Assembly: GCA_017622575.1 (NCBI GenBank)
Contig: JAGAQU010000064.1
Span: 23,773-87,772 of the forward strand
DNA length: 64,000 bases
DNA from: Lachnospiraceae bacterium
Lineage (GTDB): Bacteria > Bacillota > Clostridia > Lachnospirales > Lachnospiraceae
Direction of reading: 5' to 3'
In this document: one piece after another, positions 44,763-53,803 of the stretch
Numbering within the stretch: position 1 is the first letter of the stretch
How the letters are laid out: the number at the start of each line of letters is the position of its first letter
The notes under the pieces: model-generated
The model's database searches: none
The model's input: only the letters and a program-made list of their open reading frames with translations
What the model was told of the DNA's origin: nothing
Translations under genes and position numbers: made by a program

Positions 44763-45368
44763 GTGTATCAGCAGGAAAAAAAGAAAATCTACAGAAAGTG
44801 GTTGTTTGTTTTCGGACTTGGATTTTTTCTGGGAATTTTGATCATGAATTTTGGAAATGACAGGTTTCTGGGAGATGGGGATCTGCTGGATATGACAATG
44901 CTCGGAAGAATGCGTTACATGGAAATAGACGGTGGAAACTTTTTGAGATATGAACTTCCCCAAAGACTCAAATTATTTTTGATGCTGCTTTTCTTTTCCA
45001 CCACCTGTTTCGGGATCGTTCTTGTTTATCTCTGCATTGCCTGGCAGGGAATGCTCACGGGGATGCTCATGACTGCTGTCATCATTAAGTTCGGATGGAA
45101 AGGGATACTGGTGATCTTTGCGGGAATTTTTCCACAGCATTTTTTGTTTATTCCGGCGGTAGTCATGATGCTCTGCTGGTGTTGTCAGACCTGCAGCACG
45201 TTATACTTTCCGGGCAAAAATATATGGTATTCTTATCACGATAAGGGAAAACAGTATCTCCATCAGGTGGGCATGCTGTTATGGATCTTTTTTATTGTGG
45301 CTATCGGCTGTATCATGGAATGCTATGTCAATCCCATTCTGGTATCGGATATCATCAAATTATTATAA
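44763..45368 (+). CDS. spoIIM: Stage II sporulation protein M
   Basis: 201 residues, GTG start, about five membrane segments. Features of SpoIIM: GFFLGILIMN near the N-terminus, FFSTTCFGIVLVYL, GMLTGMLM, and GIFPQHFLFIPAVV. SpoIIM joins SpoIID and SpoIIP in septal peptidoglycan remodelling for engulfment. GGGGACAAAGAG precedes the GTG. It converges with the DAHP synthase gene across a shared terminator. Confidence 0.82.
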   Translation: MYQQEKKKIYRKWLFVFGLGFFLGILIMNFGNDRFLGDGDLLDMTMLGRMRYMEIDGGNFLRYELPQRLKLFLMLLFFSTTCFGIVLVYLCIAWQGMLTGMLMTAVIIKFGWKGILVIFAGIFPQHFLFIPAVVMMLCWCCQTCSTLYFPGKNIWYSYHDKGKQYLHQVGMLLWIFFIVAIGCIMECYVNPILVSDIIKLL

Positions 45369-45400
45369 AAAAGCTTCCCTGCATGTGCAGAGAAGCTTTT
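45369..45400. terminator. Bidirectional terminator between spoIIM and DAHP synthase
   Basis: AAAAGCTTC-CCTGCA and TGCAG-AGAAGCTTTT form a long stem with flanking A and T runs on both sides, so it can serve both convergent genes. Confidence 0.85.
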
Positions 45401-45412
45401 GCGTCAATAAAA

Positions 45413-46441
45413 TTATTCATAATCGGCAATATCATAAATCAGCTGCTCGGAGGCTTCCCATCCAAGGCAGGCATCCGTGATGGATTTGCCATACACGCCG
45501 TCGCCAACTTTCTGGTTGCCTTCCACAAGGTAGCTTTCTACCATCACGCCCTTTACCAGTTTGTGAATGTCGGGATTAAGCTTCCTGCTGTGCATCACTT
45601 CTTTTACAATTCTGACCTGCTGTTCATACTGCTTGGCAGAATTGCTGTGATTGGCATCAATGATTGTAGCGGGATTTTTTAAATCTCTTTCGTTATACAA
45701 ATTTAAAAGAAGATTGAGATCTTCATAGTGATAGTTTGCAAGGTTCTGTCCATGCTTGCTGGTGGCACCGCGAAGAACGGTGTGGGCAAGCTCGTTACCT
45801 GTGGTGTTTACCTCCCATCCTCTGTAGGTGAAGGTATGGGGATGCTGGGCAGCGTAAACGGAATTCAGCATTACCGTGAGGTCGCCGCTTGTAGGATTTT
45901 TCATGCCGGCAGGAACGTCAAAGCCGCTGACGGTCATGCGGTGCTGCTGATCCTCAACGGAACGGGCGCCGATGGCTACATACGAAAGAATATCAGCGAC
46001 ATAGCGCCAGTTTTCGGGGTAAAGCATTTCATCGGCTGCGGTAAGTCCCGAAACATCCATGGCATGGATCTGCATCTTCCTCATGGCAATAAGACCGGCA
46101 AGAAGATCGGGCTTTTTTTCCGGATCAGGCTGATGTACGATTCCCTTATAGCCCTCACCGGTTGTTCTGGGCTTATTGGTGTATACTCTGGGAATCAGGA
46201 TCAGCTTGTCCTTTACCTTTTCGTTTACCTTTGCAAGACGGGTCACATATTCGCAGACAGCATCCTCATTATCTGCGGAACAGGGACCGATGATCACGAG
46301 AAACTTGTTGCTTTTGCCGGTAATGACATCTCTGATCTCACGGTCTCTTTCTTCTTTTAATTTAGCCAGCTTCTCAGGAACAGGGTATTGTGCCCTGATT
46401 TCACTGGGAGTCGGTAATTTTTTGACGAATTCAAATGACAT
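45413..46441 (-). CDS. aroF: 3-deoxy-7-phosphoheptulonate (DAHP) synthase, AroFGH type
   Basis: 342 residues. It contains VIIGPCSADNEDAVCEY, RVYTNKPRTTGEGYKG, GARSVEDQQHR, RGATSKHGQN and DANHSNSAKQ, all of the type I alpha class (E. coli AroFGH). It performs the first shikimate step. TTTAGGAGG precedes the ATG at 46441 on the minus strand. Which aromatic amino acid inhibits it cannot be read. No T-box or trp/phe leader is visible in the 146 bases shared with hisS. Confidence 0.93.
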   Translation of the reverse strand: MSFEFVKKLPTPSEIRAQYPVPEKLAKLKEERDREIRDVITGKSNKFLVIIGPCSADNEDAVCEYVTRLAKVNEKVKDKLILIPRVYTNKPRTTGEGYKGIVHQPDPEKKPDLLAGLIAMRKMQIHAMDVSGLTAADEMLYPENWRYVADILSYVAIGARSVEDQQHRMTVSGFDVPAGMKNPTSGDLTVMLNSVYAAQHPHTFTYRGWEVNTTGNELAHTVLRGATSKHGQNLANYHYEDLNLLLNLYNERDLKNPATIIDANHSNSAKQYEQQVRIVKEVMHSRKLNPDIHKLVKGVMVESYLVEGNQKVGDGVYGKSITDACLGWEASEQLIYDIADYE

Positions 46442-46519
46442 ACTGTTTTCCTCCTAAATAAACCGTGTCTATTATAATATAGAAAAAATCAAAGCGCAAG
46501 GAAAATCAGGGCGTAAGTC

Positions 46520-46548
46520 TTGCATTAAGCAGGGAAAAAGTGTAAAAT
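46520..46548 (+). promoter_or_regulatory. Sigma-A-like promoter for hisS
   Basis: TTGCAT (46520-46525), 17-base spacer, TAAAAT (46543-46548), 40 bases before the hisS ATG. No T-box specifier structure fits in the short leader. Confidence 0.6.
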
Positions 46549-46587
46549 TGCAGAAGTAACGAATCATAGGAAGAGGAGGCCGGCAAA

Positions 46588-47847
46588 ATGGCGCTTAGTA
46601 AGAAACCGGTAACAGGCATGAAGGATATTCTGCCTGAGGAAATGCAGATCAGGGATTATGTGATCAGTGTAATCAAAGAGACATATGGTAAATTCGGATT
46701 TACTTCCATTGAGACTCCCTGCATGGAAAATATTGAAAATCTGAGCAACAAGCAGGGCGGTGAAAATGAGAAGCTGATTTTTAAAATATTAAAAAGAGGA
46801 GAAAAGCTGAATCTTGAGACGGCAGAGTCGGAAAAGGATCTGGTGGACAGCGGACTTCGCTATGACCTGACGGTGCCCCTTGTGCGCTTTTATTCCAACC
46901 ATGCCAATGAGCTGCCTTCTCCTTTTAAGGCGCTTCAGATGGGAAATGTATGGCGTGCGGACAGACCTCAGAGAGGACGTTACCGCCAGTTTATGCAGTG
47001 TGATATTGATATCCTTGGAGAACCCTCCAATCTGGCGGAAATCGAGCTGATCCTGGCAACCACCACGACCCTTGGAAAGCTTGGATTTAAGAACTTCCAG
47101 ATCAGAATCAATGAGAGAAGAATCTTAAAGGCTATGGCTGCCTACAGCGGATTCCCTGAAGAATCCTACGACAGCGTATTTATCACTCTCGACAAGATGG
47201 ATAAGATCGGAATCTCAGGCGTGGAAGCAGAACTTCTGGAAAACGGCTTTGCAAAGGAGAGTGTCGACAAGTATCTTGCTCTGTTTAAGGGAATGGAGGA
47301 AGCTTCCGACGGTCTTTCCTATCTTTCCAAGGAACTGGGAGATTTCCTGGATGAGGAAGTAAAGACGAGTCTTCAGGAGATTATGGAAAGCGTGGGAGCA
47401 ACCAAGAACTCTGATTTTGAACTGGTATTTGACCCAACTCTGGTGAGAGGTATGTCTTATTATACAGGCACGATTTTTGAGATTGCCATGCCGGAATTTG
47501 GCGGAAGCTGTGGCGGCGGCGGAAGATATGACAAGATGGTTGGCAAGTTTACCGGCAATGACGTACCGGCCTGTGGCTTTTCGATTGGATTTGAGAGAAT
47601 CATCCTTCTTCTGATGGAGAGCGGGTTCAAGGTGCCTTCCCAGCCGAAGAAGGTGGCTTATCTGATTGAGAAGGGCATTTCCTCACAGGAGCTTTGTAAG
47701 GTCATCGCACAGGCCCAGGAGGAGAGAAAAGAAGGATTGCAGGTTCTGGTGGTCCGTATGAACAAAAATAAGAAATTCCAGAAGGAACAGCTCACCAAAG
47801 AGGGCTACACAGAATTCAAGGAATTTTATAAAAATCCTTTAAAATAA
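46588..47847 (+). CDS. hisS: Histidyl-tRNA synthetase
   Basis: 419 residues, class II synthetase. Motif 1 region KPVTGMKDILPEEMQIRDYV, motif 2 region MGNVWRADRPQRGRYRQFMQCD, the histidine loop VRGMSYYTGTIFEI, and GGGGRYDKMVGKFTG with C-terminal anticodon-binding domain. GAGGAGGCCGG precedes the ATG. The downstream gene is Sfp-type rather than aspS, which usually follows hisS in Clostridia. Confidence 0.95.
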   Translation: MALSKKPVTGMKDILPEEMQIRDYVISVIKETYGKFGFTSIETPCMENIENLSNKQGGENEKLIFKILKRGEKLNLETAESEKDLVDSGLRYDLTVPLVRFYSNHANELPSPFKALQMGNVWRADRPQRGRYRQFMQCDIDILGEPSNLAEIELILATTTTLGKLGFKNFQIRINERRILKAMAAYSGFPEESYDSVFITLDKMDKIGISGVEAELLENGFAKESVDKYLALFKGMEEASDGLSYLSKELGDFLDEEVKTSLQEIMESVGATKNSDFELVFDPTLVRGMSYYTGTIFEIAMPEFGGSCGGGGRYDKMVGKFTGNDVPACGFSIGFERIILLLMESGFKVPSQPKKVAYLIEKGISSQELCKVIAQAQEERKEGLQVLVVRMNKNKKFQKEQLTKEGYTEFKEFYKNPLK

Positions 47848-47868
47848 TTTCGGAAGGTACTTAGTAAA

Positions 47869-48588
47869 TTGATTCACTTATATTATGCAGATTTTTCTTC
47901 CGTGGATCCGGCAAAACTGATCCCGGAATACAGCAGCAAAATTGACCCGGAACGATTACAGAAGGTAATGCGCACCAAGGCTGACTCAGCCAAGGTGCGC
48001 AGTTTGATTGCGGGATATTTGCTGCAGGTGGGAGTAAAGCGTTATTTGAAAGAAAACAGAGTCGGTAGTGCAGAGTCTATGAAAACTTTTGCGGAGGCGG
48101 TATTGCCCTTACGGTATCGTTACACGGACCAGGGGAAACCCTATCTTGCAGATTATCCCGACCTTTACTTTAATCTTTCCCATTCCGGCAATGTGGCGGT
48201 CTGCGCAGTGGCAGACTGTGAGGTCGGCATGGATGTGCAGGTTTACGGAAAAGGAAGAGAAGCTGTTGCAAAACGCTTTTTTACCGGGCAAGAGCAGGAA
48301 ATGCTTCAAAGGGCAAAGGAAGAGGGACGATTTGAAGAAGTTTTTTTCTCCTTATGGAGCATTAAAGAAAGTTATTTGAAATATACGGGACTTGGGATGA
48401 AAATGGGGCTTGATTCCTTTGATATTGATTTTGACAGCCAAAGGATCATCGGCCTTTCTGATAAAGAGGGAGCTGCAAAGCAAGTATATTTCAGACAGAT
48501 TTCTTTGCCCAATCTTTCAGAATATGCAGTCAGTGTGTGCTGTGGCTGTGAAAAGATGGAGATCATGATTCATCAGGTACCCGTTTAA
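47869..48588 (+). CDS. 4'-phosphopantetheinyl transferase (Sfp type)
   Basis: 239 residues with the Sfp family motifs: YFNLSHSGNVAVCAVA, then EVGMDVQ (metal-binding Asp), and WSIKESYLKYTGLGM. It activates carrier proteins by adding phosphopantetheine. The start is TTG 47869 with GGAAGGT 10 bases upstream. No NRPS or PKS genes are in view, so the target is unknown. It converges with the AraC gene and overlaps it by 4 bases. Confidence 0.88.
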   Translation: MIHLYYADFSSVDPAKLIPEYSSKIDPERLQKVMRTKADSAKVRSLIAGYLLQVGVKRYLKENRVGSAESMKTFAEAVLPLRYRYTDQGKPYLADYPDLYFNLSHSGNVAVCAVADCEVGMDVQVYGKGREAVAKRFFTGQEQEMLQRAKEEGRFEEVFFSLWSIKESYLKYTGLGMKMGLDSFDIDFDSQRIIGLSDKEGAAKQVYFRQISLPNLSEYAVSVCCGCEKMEIMIHQVPV

Positions 48589-49478
48589 AGAATATGGGTG
48601 TCGCCTGTTCTGTTATGTTTTCGATATTCATTTGGGGTGCACCCCACAATCTTCTTGAACTGTCTGTTAAAATTGGACAGGTTGCTGTAACCGCAGCCAA
48701 AGGAAACCTCCGATATCATTTTGTCGGTGGAGGAGAGGGCATCGCATGCCGCATTGATCCTCAGCTGTGTCAAATGCTCCATGGCGCCCACGCCAACGGC
48801 TTTCTTAAAGCATCCCATAAAATAACTTTTACTTAAATGAACAAGGGCTGCAAGCTGTTCTACCGTGATATTTTCCCGAAAATTTTCCATCATGAATTGA
48901 AGAGCAGGACGGATGAGCTCACTGTAGCTGATTTTCGATTCTTCTCTGCTGGTGATGGCTTCGTCATCCTCCAGAAGCCAGAAAAACCGCAAAAGCTCGC
49001 TTTTTAGCAATAAATCTCCGGAGGGTAGGTTGCTTTTTGCGCAGGAAAAAATATGGTCGGCAGAGAGCTTCAATTCATCATAATGATTTCTTCCACGGGA
49101 AACAGGCATATTGATCTTAATGTTTCCGTTGATAACGGGACGGATGCATTCCGCGGTACAGCGGTCATTGCTGTTTGCACCCAGCATCACAGGGTGGAAG
49201 ACAAGGGCGGTGTAAATAAGAGGGTTGTCCTGATACGGATAGGCGGCATGCAGCATGTTTGGTGGCATGACAAGGAGATCCCCTTCCCCTGCAACAAATT
49301 TGTCATCCCCGCAGATGAATTCTCCTTTTCCCATAAGAATGTAATTGATCTCAAACTCCCTGTGCCAGTGCATGGGAACATTGTTGTAGTATTCCGGAAT
49401 GTGACATTCATAACAGCTGTAGGGTATGTAAGTCGTACTGTGCTGTCTCTTTTCTTTTGTCTCTTTTCCCTGTATCAT
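48585..49478 (-). CDS. AraC family transcriptional regulator
   Basis: About 297 residues. The N-terminal cupin has MHWHREFEINYILMG and MPPNMLHAAYPY. The C-terminal AraC domain has ITVEQLAALVHLSKSYFMGCFKK and MISEVSFGCGYSNLSNFNRQFKKIVGCTPNEYR. I chose ATG 49478, because a -10-like TATAAT on the minus strand at 49515-49510 would start transcription near 49503, leaving no leader for a TTG at 49505. Divergent from the GH31 gene, so it probably senses a sugar and activates it. Confidence 0.87.
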   Translation of the reverse strand: MIQGKETKEKRQHSTTYIPYSCYECHIPEYYNNVPMHWHREFEINYILMGKGEFICGDDKFVAGEGDLLVMPPNMLHAAYPYQDNPLIYTALVFHPVMLGANSNDRCTAECIRPVINGNIKINMPVSRGRNHYDELKLSADHIFSCAKSNLPSGDLLLKSELLRFFWLLEDDEAITSREESKISYSELIRPALQFMMENFRENITVEQLAALVHLSKSYFMGCFKKAVGVGAMEHLTQLRINAACDALSSTDKMISEVSFGCGYSNLSNFNRQFKKIVGCTPNEYRKHNRTGDTHIL

Positions 49479-49506
49479 TTTCCTGTTCTTCAAATATTTG
49501 TGCAAA

Positions 49507-49580
49507 AGTATTATAGTATCAGTTCCTGATAGTATTATAGTAGAGATTTCCTGTAAATAATAGTATCATATCATTATAAT
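49507..49580 (+). promoter_or_regulatory. GH31 promoter with tandem AraC-type operator
   Basis: AGTATTATAGTA occurs at 49507 and again at 49531, each followed 4-5 bases later by TTCCTG, a 24-bp direct repeat. It adjoins a weak -35 (TGTAAA, 49552-49557) 17 bases before a perfect TATAAT (49575-49580). Poor -35 plus upstream direct repeats fits an AraC-activated promoter. The AraC regulator is divergent. Confidence 0.6.
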
Positions 49581-49621
49581 GATCGGTTATCAAGAAAATA
49601 GTAATGTTTAGGAGGCTGGAT

Positions 49622-51643
49622 ATGAGATTTGAAAATGATCATGGTGCATTGGTATGCTATCATCAGGGCGAAACGCTCAGAATCGAGGCATGGGGAAAGG
49701 ATTCCTTCCGTGTGCGTTCTACGATGTTTTCCAAATTTACCGGAAATGACTGGGCTCTCACAGAGGATGTACAGAAGTGTGACGCCAGGGTTACTGTGGA
49801 GGAGGAAGATCACTGGGTAGGTGACGGCACCATCGACAAGAAAGAAATTGCCACGATCGTAAACGGAAAGATCAAGGCAGTTGTCAATTTTGCAGGAATC
49901 ATTTCCTTTTACAAGGATGACAAGCTGATTCTGCGTGAGTATTTCCGCGCCTATGACGGGACACTCTCAAGAGAGAGCAGATGCCTTAAGGTTGTAAACC
50001 GCGAATGGAAGGGTGTCATCGGCGGAAGTGATTATTCTCTTAAGCTTAAGTTTGAGAGCAATGACGGAGAGAAGATTTTCGGTATGGGACAGTATCAGCA
50101 GTCCTGTATGGATCTTAAAGGATGCATCCTGGAGCTGGCACAGCGCAATTCCCAGATTTCCGTTCCCTTTGCGGTATCTTCTCTCGGATATGGATTCTTA
50201 TGGAACAATCCGGCAGTGGGCAGTGTGACCTTCGGCAAGAACTATACCGAATGGATTGCAAGATCAACCAAAGAAATGGATTACTGGATTACAGCTGCAG
50301 ACACACCGAAGGCAATTCTTGAAAATTATACTTCCGTAACAGGACATGCCGATATGTTCCCCGAGGATCTGATGGGCTTATGGCAGTGTAAGCTTCGTTA
50401 CAGAACCCAGGACGAAGTCCTTACCGTTGCACGTCAGTATCAGAAGGAAGGAATCAAGATCGATCAGATCGTAATCGACTTCTTCCACTGGACCGTTCAG
50501 GGCGACTGGAAATTCGATACAAAATACTGGCCCGATCCCAAGGCGATGGTGGACGAGCTTCATTCCATGGGTATCAAGGTGATTGTGTCCGTATGGCCCT
50601 CCGTTGACCGTAAGAGCGAGAACTTTGGCCCTATGATGGAAAAAGGCCTGCTGATCAAAACAGAGCGCGGTGCGGCTCAGACCTACGATTATCAGGGCGA
50701 CTGCGTGGAGATCGATCCTTTTAATCCCGAGACAAGAAAATATGTATGGGAAGTATGCAAGAAGAATTACTATGATTTCGGAATCGATGCCTTCTGGCTG
50801 GATAACTCCGAGCCCGATTACGGCGTTTATGACTTTGAAAACTATCGTTACTGCGATGGTCCTGCACTTCAGATCAGCAATATGTATCCCCAGATGTACA
50901 GCCGCGTTTTCTATGATGAGATGGAGAAGCTGGGCAAGCCTGTCGTGAATCTGCTGCGCTGTGCGTGGGCAGGCTCCCAGAAGTACGGCAATGTGGTATG
51001 GTCCGGTGATGTTCCCAGTACCTTTGAGGCATTTGCAGATCAGATTCAGTGTGGTCTTAACATGGGTCTTGCAGGTATTCCCTGGTGGACAACAGACATC
51101 GGCGGTTTTATGACAGATGATGTGAATGATCCCGATTTTCGTCAGCTTCTGATCAGATGGTATCAGTTTGCTGTTTACTCCGCAGTATTTCGTATGCACG
51201 GTGACAGAGGACCTTACAATATTCCGCCTCTTGATACAAGAGACTGGGGCGGCGGATACTTACATACCGGTCAGCCCAATGAGCTTTGGAGTTATGGAGA
51301 AGACAATTACGCCATCATGAAGAAATACTATGATGTCCGTATCTCCATGCACGATTATATCAAGGGTCTGTATGAGGAAGCCCATGTAAACGGATCCCCT
51401 CTGATCCGTACCATGTTCTATGAGTTCCCGGAGGATGCTAAGTGCTGGGAGCTTCAGGATCAGTACATGTTCGGTGACAAGTATCTGGTAGCGCCTATCT
51501 TACATCTGAACCAGTTTGAGAGAGAGGTATATCTGCCTGCAGGCAAATGGAAGCTCACATCAGACGGAACGATTTATGAAGGAAGCTGTACGGTAACCGT
51601 AGCTGCACCTATCGAGTACATGCCTGTATTTGAGAGAGTGTAA
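49622..51643 (+). CDS. Glycoside hydrolase family 31 (alpha-xylosidase-like)
   Basis: About 673 residues. The nucleophile Asp is in DAFWLDNSEPD and the general acid in VVWSGDVPSTFEAF; KIDQIVIDFFHWT and MHGDRGPYNIP further fit YicI-type alpha-xylosidases. No signal peptide, so it acts on imported isoprimeverose-like oligosaccharides. ATG 49622 follows AGGAGG by 7 bases; the ATG at 49604 would contain the Shine-Dalgarno. The AraC neighbour probably controls it. No transporter is adjacent. Confidence 0.9.
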   Translation: MRFENDHGALVCYHQGETLRIEAWGKDSFRVRSTMFSKFTGNDWALTEDVQKCDARVTVEEEDHWVGDGTIDKKEIATIVNGKIKAVVNFAGIISFYKDDKLILREYFRAYDGTLSRESRCLKVVNREWKGVIGGSDYSLKLKFESNDGEKIFGMGQYQQSCMDLKGCILELAQRNSQISVPFAVSSLGYGFLWNNPAVGSVTFGKNYTEWIARSTKEMDYWITAADTPKAILENYTSVTGHADMFPEDLMGLWQCKLRYRTQDEVLTVARQYQKEGIKIDQIVIDFFHWTVQGDWKFDTKYWPDPKAMVDELHSMGIKVIVSVWPSVDRKSENFGPMMEKGLLIKTERGAAQTYDYQGDCVEIDPFNPETRKYVWEVCKKNYYDFGIDAFWLDNSEPDYGVYDFENYRYCDGPALQISNMYPQMYSRVFYDEMEKLGKPVVNLLRCAWAGSQKYGNVVWSGDVPSTFEAFADQIQCGLNMGLAGIPWWTTDIGGFMTDDVNDPDFRQLLIRWYQFAVYSAVFRMHGDRGPYNIPPLDTRDWGGGYLHTGQPNELWSYGEDNYAIMKKYYDVRISMHDYIKGLYEEAHVNGSPLIRTMFYEFPEDAKCWELQDQYMFGDKYLVAPILHLNQFEREVYLPAGKWKLTSDGTIYEGSCTVTVAAPIEYMPVFERV

Positions 51644-51672
51644 ATAAAAAGTGAAAGAAAAGTAGGATAAAG

Positions 51673-51720
51673 CATCATCCGGGCAGTGAACTTAAGGCAT
51701 TGTCCGGATGTTGTTTTTTT
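51673..51720 (+). terminator. Rho-independent terminator after the GH31 gene
   Basis: CATCCGGGCAGTG and CATTGTCCGGATG pair around a short loop and are followed by TTGTTTTTTT. Confidence 0.82.
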
Positions 51721-51776
51721 GTTATTATAAAAAAACAGAAGTATTCAAAAGAGAGAATAAGAGCGGAGGAAATGAT

Positions 51777-52127
51777 ATGTTAGTGTTGGTTTATAGAAAA
51801 TGCAGTACCTGCCTAAAGGCATTAAAGTGGCTGGAGGAGCATCAGGTGACCTTTGAGGAGCGTCCCATTGCGGAAGAAAATCCTACCTACGAAGAATTAA
51901 AAGAATGGTATAAAAAAAGCGGCCTGCCGCTGAAAAAATTCTTCAACACAAGCGGCCTTCTGTATAAGGACATGCAGCTGAAGGACAAGCTTCCGACTAT
52001 GACGGAGGAAGAACAGATCAAACTCCTTTCAACCAACGGAATGCTGGTAAAAAGACCGCTGGTGGTAGGTGATGACTTTGTACTCACAGGATTTAAGGAG
52101 AAGGAGTGGGAAGAGAAGCTTAAGTGA
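51777..52127 (+). CDS. ArsC/Spx/MgsR family protein
   Basis: About 116 residues, thioredoxin-like fold. It has CSTC (residues 9-12), then LKWLEEHQVTFEERPI, the mid-protein KKFFNTSGLLYK and the C-terminal KRPLVVGDDFVLTGFKEKEWE. The two-Cys motif is nearer to Spx/YusI-type proteins than to arsenate reductases. GGAGGAAATG precedes ATG 51777. Paired with the membrane gene downstream, 15 bases away. Confidence 0.85.
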   Translation: MLVLVYRKCSTCLKALKWLEEHQVTFEERPIAEENPTYEELKEWYKKSGLPLKKFFNTSGLLYKDMQLKDKLPTMTEEEQIKLLSTNGMLVKRPLVVGDDFVLTGFKEKEWEEKLK

Positions 52128-52142
52128 TGAGGGGTAAGTAAA

Positions 52143-52496
52143 ATGATAGCGACTTTATTTATGATTGATGAAATCCTTTGTATTATCAGTATTTTTGCAC
52201 TTGCTTTTTTCTACGCAGTGTTGCCGAAAACCGGTATTGCGAAATACTTTTACATCCTGTTCGGCATCACCCTGATACCCATCGGTATTAAATTTATTCT
52301 GGACGGCGAAGCCTGGTATGTTTATATCTGGGTGTTCCTGTTTGCTGCAGTCGGAATTATTGTGGGAATCTGGCTGATCAGCCTGCATAAAGAAATGTCT
52401 AAAGAACAGCAGAAGGAGCTGGATCAGAAATTCGGCAAGATTGCAAGACGTGGCGGGATGCGAAGAGCTTCCAAGCAGTTTTGGAAGATGAGATGA
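52143..52496 (+). CDS. Small membrane protein of unknown function
   Basis: 117 residues with three membrane segments (about 8-27, 34-52 and 57-80) and a basic cytoplasmic tail (KIARRGGMRRASKQFWKM). Start 15 bases after the ArsC-like gene, so the two are probably co-transcribed. Function not recognised. Confidence 0.65.
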   Translation: MIATLFMIDEILCIISIFALAFFYAVLPKTGIAKYFYILFGITLIPIGIKFILDGEAWYVYIWVFLFAAVGIIVGIWLISLHKEMSKEQQKELDQKFGKIARRGGMRRASKQFWKMR

Positions 52497-53002
52497 CAAA
52501 AAGTTAAATAATAATGATAAAATTATTATTGCTCTATCACGGCAAGAAGTTGTTTTTCTGGAAAGCATTCGGAAAATCAAGGGTTGTGGGAGTTTGAGAG
52601 AGTATTTTTATACCAAATTTAAGCCAAAAAATTAAGAATTTGCGGCTGTGACATGGTTGAGAAAATGAATAGCATTTCGGCAGTAGAGAGCGTTTGTTGC
52701 CGGAGTGCTATTTTTTATTTCGCAAGGAGTCGAAGCGTTTCCGCGAAATATCAAAATAAAATCGATAATTCGCGGAAAAGAAGTGATAATTTGCGGAAAG
52801 AATATTACATGAATTGTAAAGGTAATGGTTGCATTGTTCGGAACGATAGGAAATAGCAATACAAGTTGTAGGCAGGTGGCTACCCAGGAGCAGATGGACC
52901 GATTTTGAAAAACTCTGTATCAATTTTCTTTACAGATAAACTTTGTTCATAGATTTATGGTATAATCAGTTTAAGCGCTTGAATAAAGGAGATGGTTATA
53001 CC
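52497..53002. other. Gene-poor region with repeated GATAATTYGCGGAAA motifs
   Basis: No convincing gene is visible. GATAATTCGCGGAAA (52764-52778) and GATAATTTGCGGAAA (52785-52799) form a 21-bp direct repeat, and TTTCCGCGAAATATC (52738-52752) is a near-perfect inverted copy. Read on the minus strand the 21-bp period gives a 7-residue repeat (SANYHFF / SANYRFY), so it may be a relic of a repeated small ORF common to related genomes. AT-rich. Confidence 0.55.
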
Positions 53003-53197
53003 ATGAATCTGTTTTGCGAAGAGGTCCATAAACTGGAGGCGGAATTTAAACAATGCCGGAAGCTGCTGAACGCTACCGGGGATGAGAACCGCCAGCACCT
53101 TATATGCGTCATGATGAATATGCCGATTGATGGCGGCCTTGTAGTGGAGATTGTCGAGCAGACGCATCATCCGGGCTGCCATTCCTTGATATGAAAA
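53003..53197 (+). pseudogene. ArsR-family regulator fragment
   Basis: Begins MNLFCEEVHKLEAEFKQCRK, then GDENRQHLICVMMNMPIDGG, the N-terminal half of an ArsR winged helix with AAAGGAGATGG before the ATG. The recognition helix region is damaged: in the frame used it ends HHPGCHSLI-stop, while a neighbouring frame reads IRAAI, as in the usual LSRPAVSHH. Several single-base losses explain this. The rest of the wing is missing. Confidence 0.55.
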
Positions 53198-53535
53198 AGA
53201 TCACAAGGGAGTCACTTAAGAAAGCCGAAAAAGGCAGCGGTGTCTATACAATGGGCTCGGTTTATAAACTGCCGGATACATGGACACTGACTTTTGACCT
53301 GAGCAATCACGAAAAAGTATCGGCACGAAATGATTATGCGGAGAAACCGCTGAAAAAAGTTGTTGAAGAAATCGTCGAGAGAAAAAATGGAGATCGGATG
53401 CAGCGGAATATGCCGTATTTTGTCAGGCTTGTCGTTGATTATTTCTATGACCGTATGAGAAAGACGAAAAACCTTCAATACGGTGACAGAACACAAAACC
53501 ACGGGCAATACAAAAACCCATATACAAAGATTTGA
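53191..53535 (+). CDS. Fragmentary open frame, unknown
   Basis: 114 codons beginning at ATG 53191 that overlaps the ArsR relic. The sequence contains SLKKAEKGSGVYTMGSVYKL and KPLKKVVEEIVERKNGD, which I do not recognise. It has no clear ribosome binding site and ends in low-complexity NHGQYKNPYTK. Because it lies between two gene relics it may itself be a fragment. Confidence 0.3.
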   Translation: MKKITRESLKKAEKGSGVYTMGSVYKLPDTWTLTFDLSNHEKVSARNDYAEKPLKKVVEEIVERKNGDRMQRNMPYFVRLVVDYFYDRMRKTKNLQYGDRTQNHGQYKNPYTKI

Positions 53536-53769
53536 ACTAATCAGGCCAGGACAGTTTTATTTTGATGCCTGCTACAACCCGTCCAAGACCGCATTCCTGA
53601 AAAATGCTGAGAAGAAGGGCTGCAAAATCCTGAATGGTCTTGGTATGTCCAGTTCCAGAGGGTTGCTCAGATCGAATTATGGACCGGACAGAAGGCTCCA
53701 CTGGATGTGATGCGAAAAGAATTAAAGGAGATTATCCGGGAAGAAAATGAGAAGGCGCAGACGGAATGA
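53534..53769 (+). pseudogene. Shikimate dehydrogenase C-terminal fragment
   Basis: Reads LIRPGQFYFDACYNPSKTAF and then NAEKKGCKILNGLG, the C-terminal end of AroE-type shikimate dehydrogenases. It then shifts frame at about 53640-53665 and continues VAQIELWTGQKAPLDVM and RKELKEIIREEN to TGA 53767-53769. The first two thirds of the gene are absent. An intact aroE must lie elsewhere. It is followed by a short hairpin (ACGGAAT / ATTCCGT). Confidence 0.65.
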
Positions 53770-53803
53770 TTCTGTAATTCCGTCACTTCATGGGAGATAA
53801 ATG

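Noticed and set aside
46442..46587. T-box leader before hisS
   Set aside because: Only about 40 bases separate the likely promoter from the start codon, and no specifier stem or T-box sequence is seen.
50378..51199. 273-codon minus-strand frame inside the GH31 gene
   Set aside because: It is a shadow of a strongly supported gene on the other strand with clear catalytic motifs, and has no start signals.
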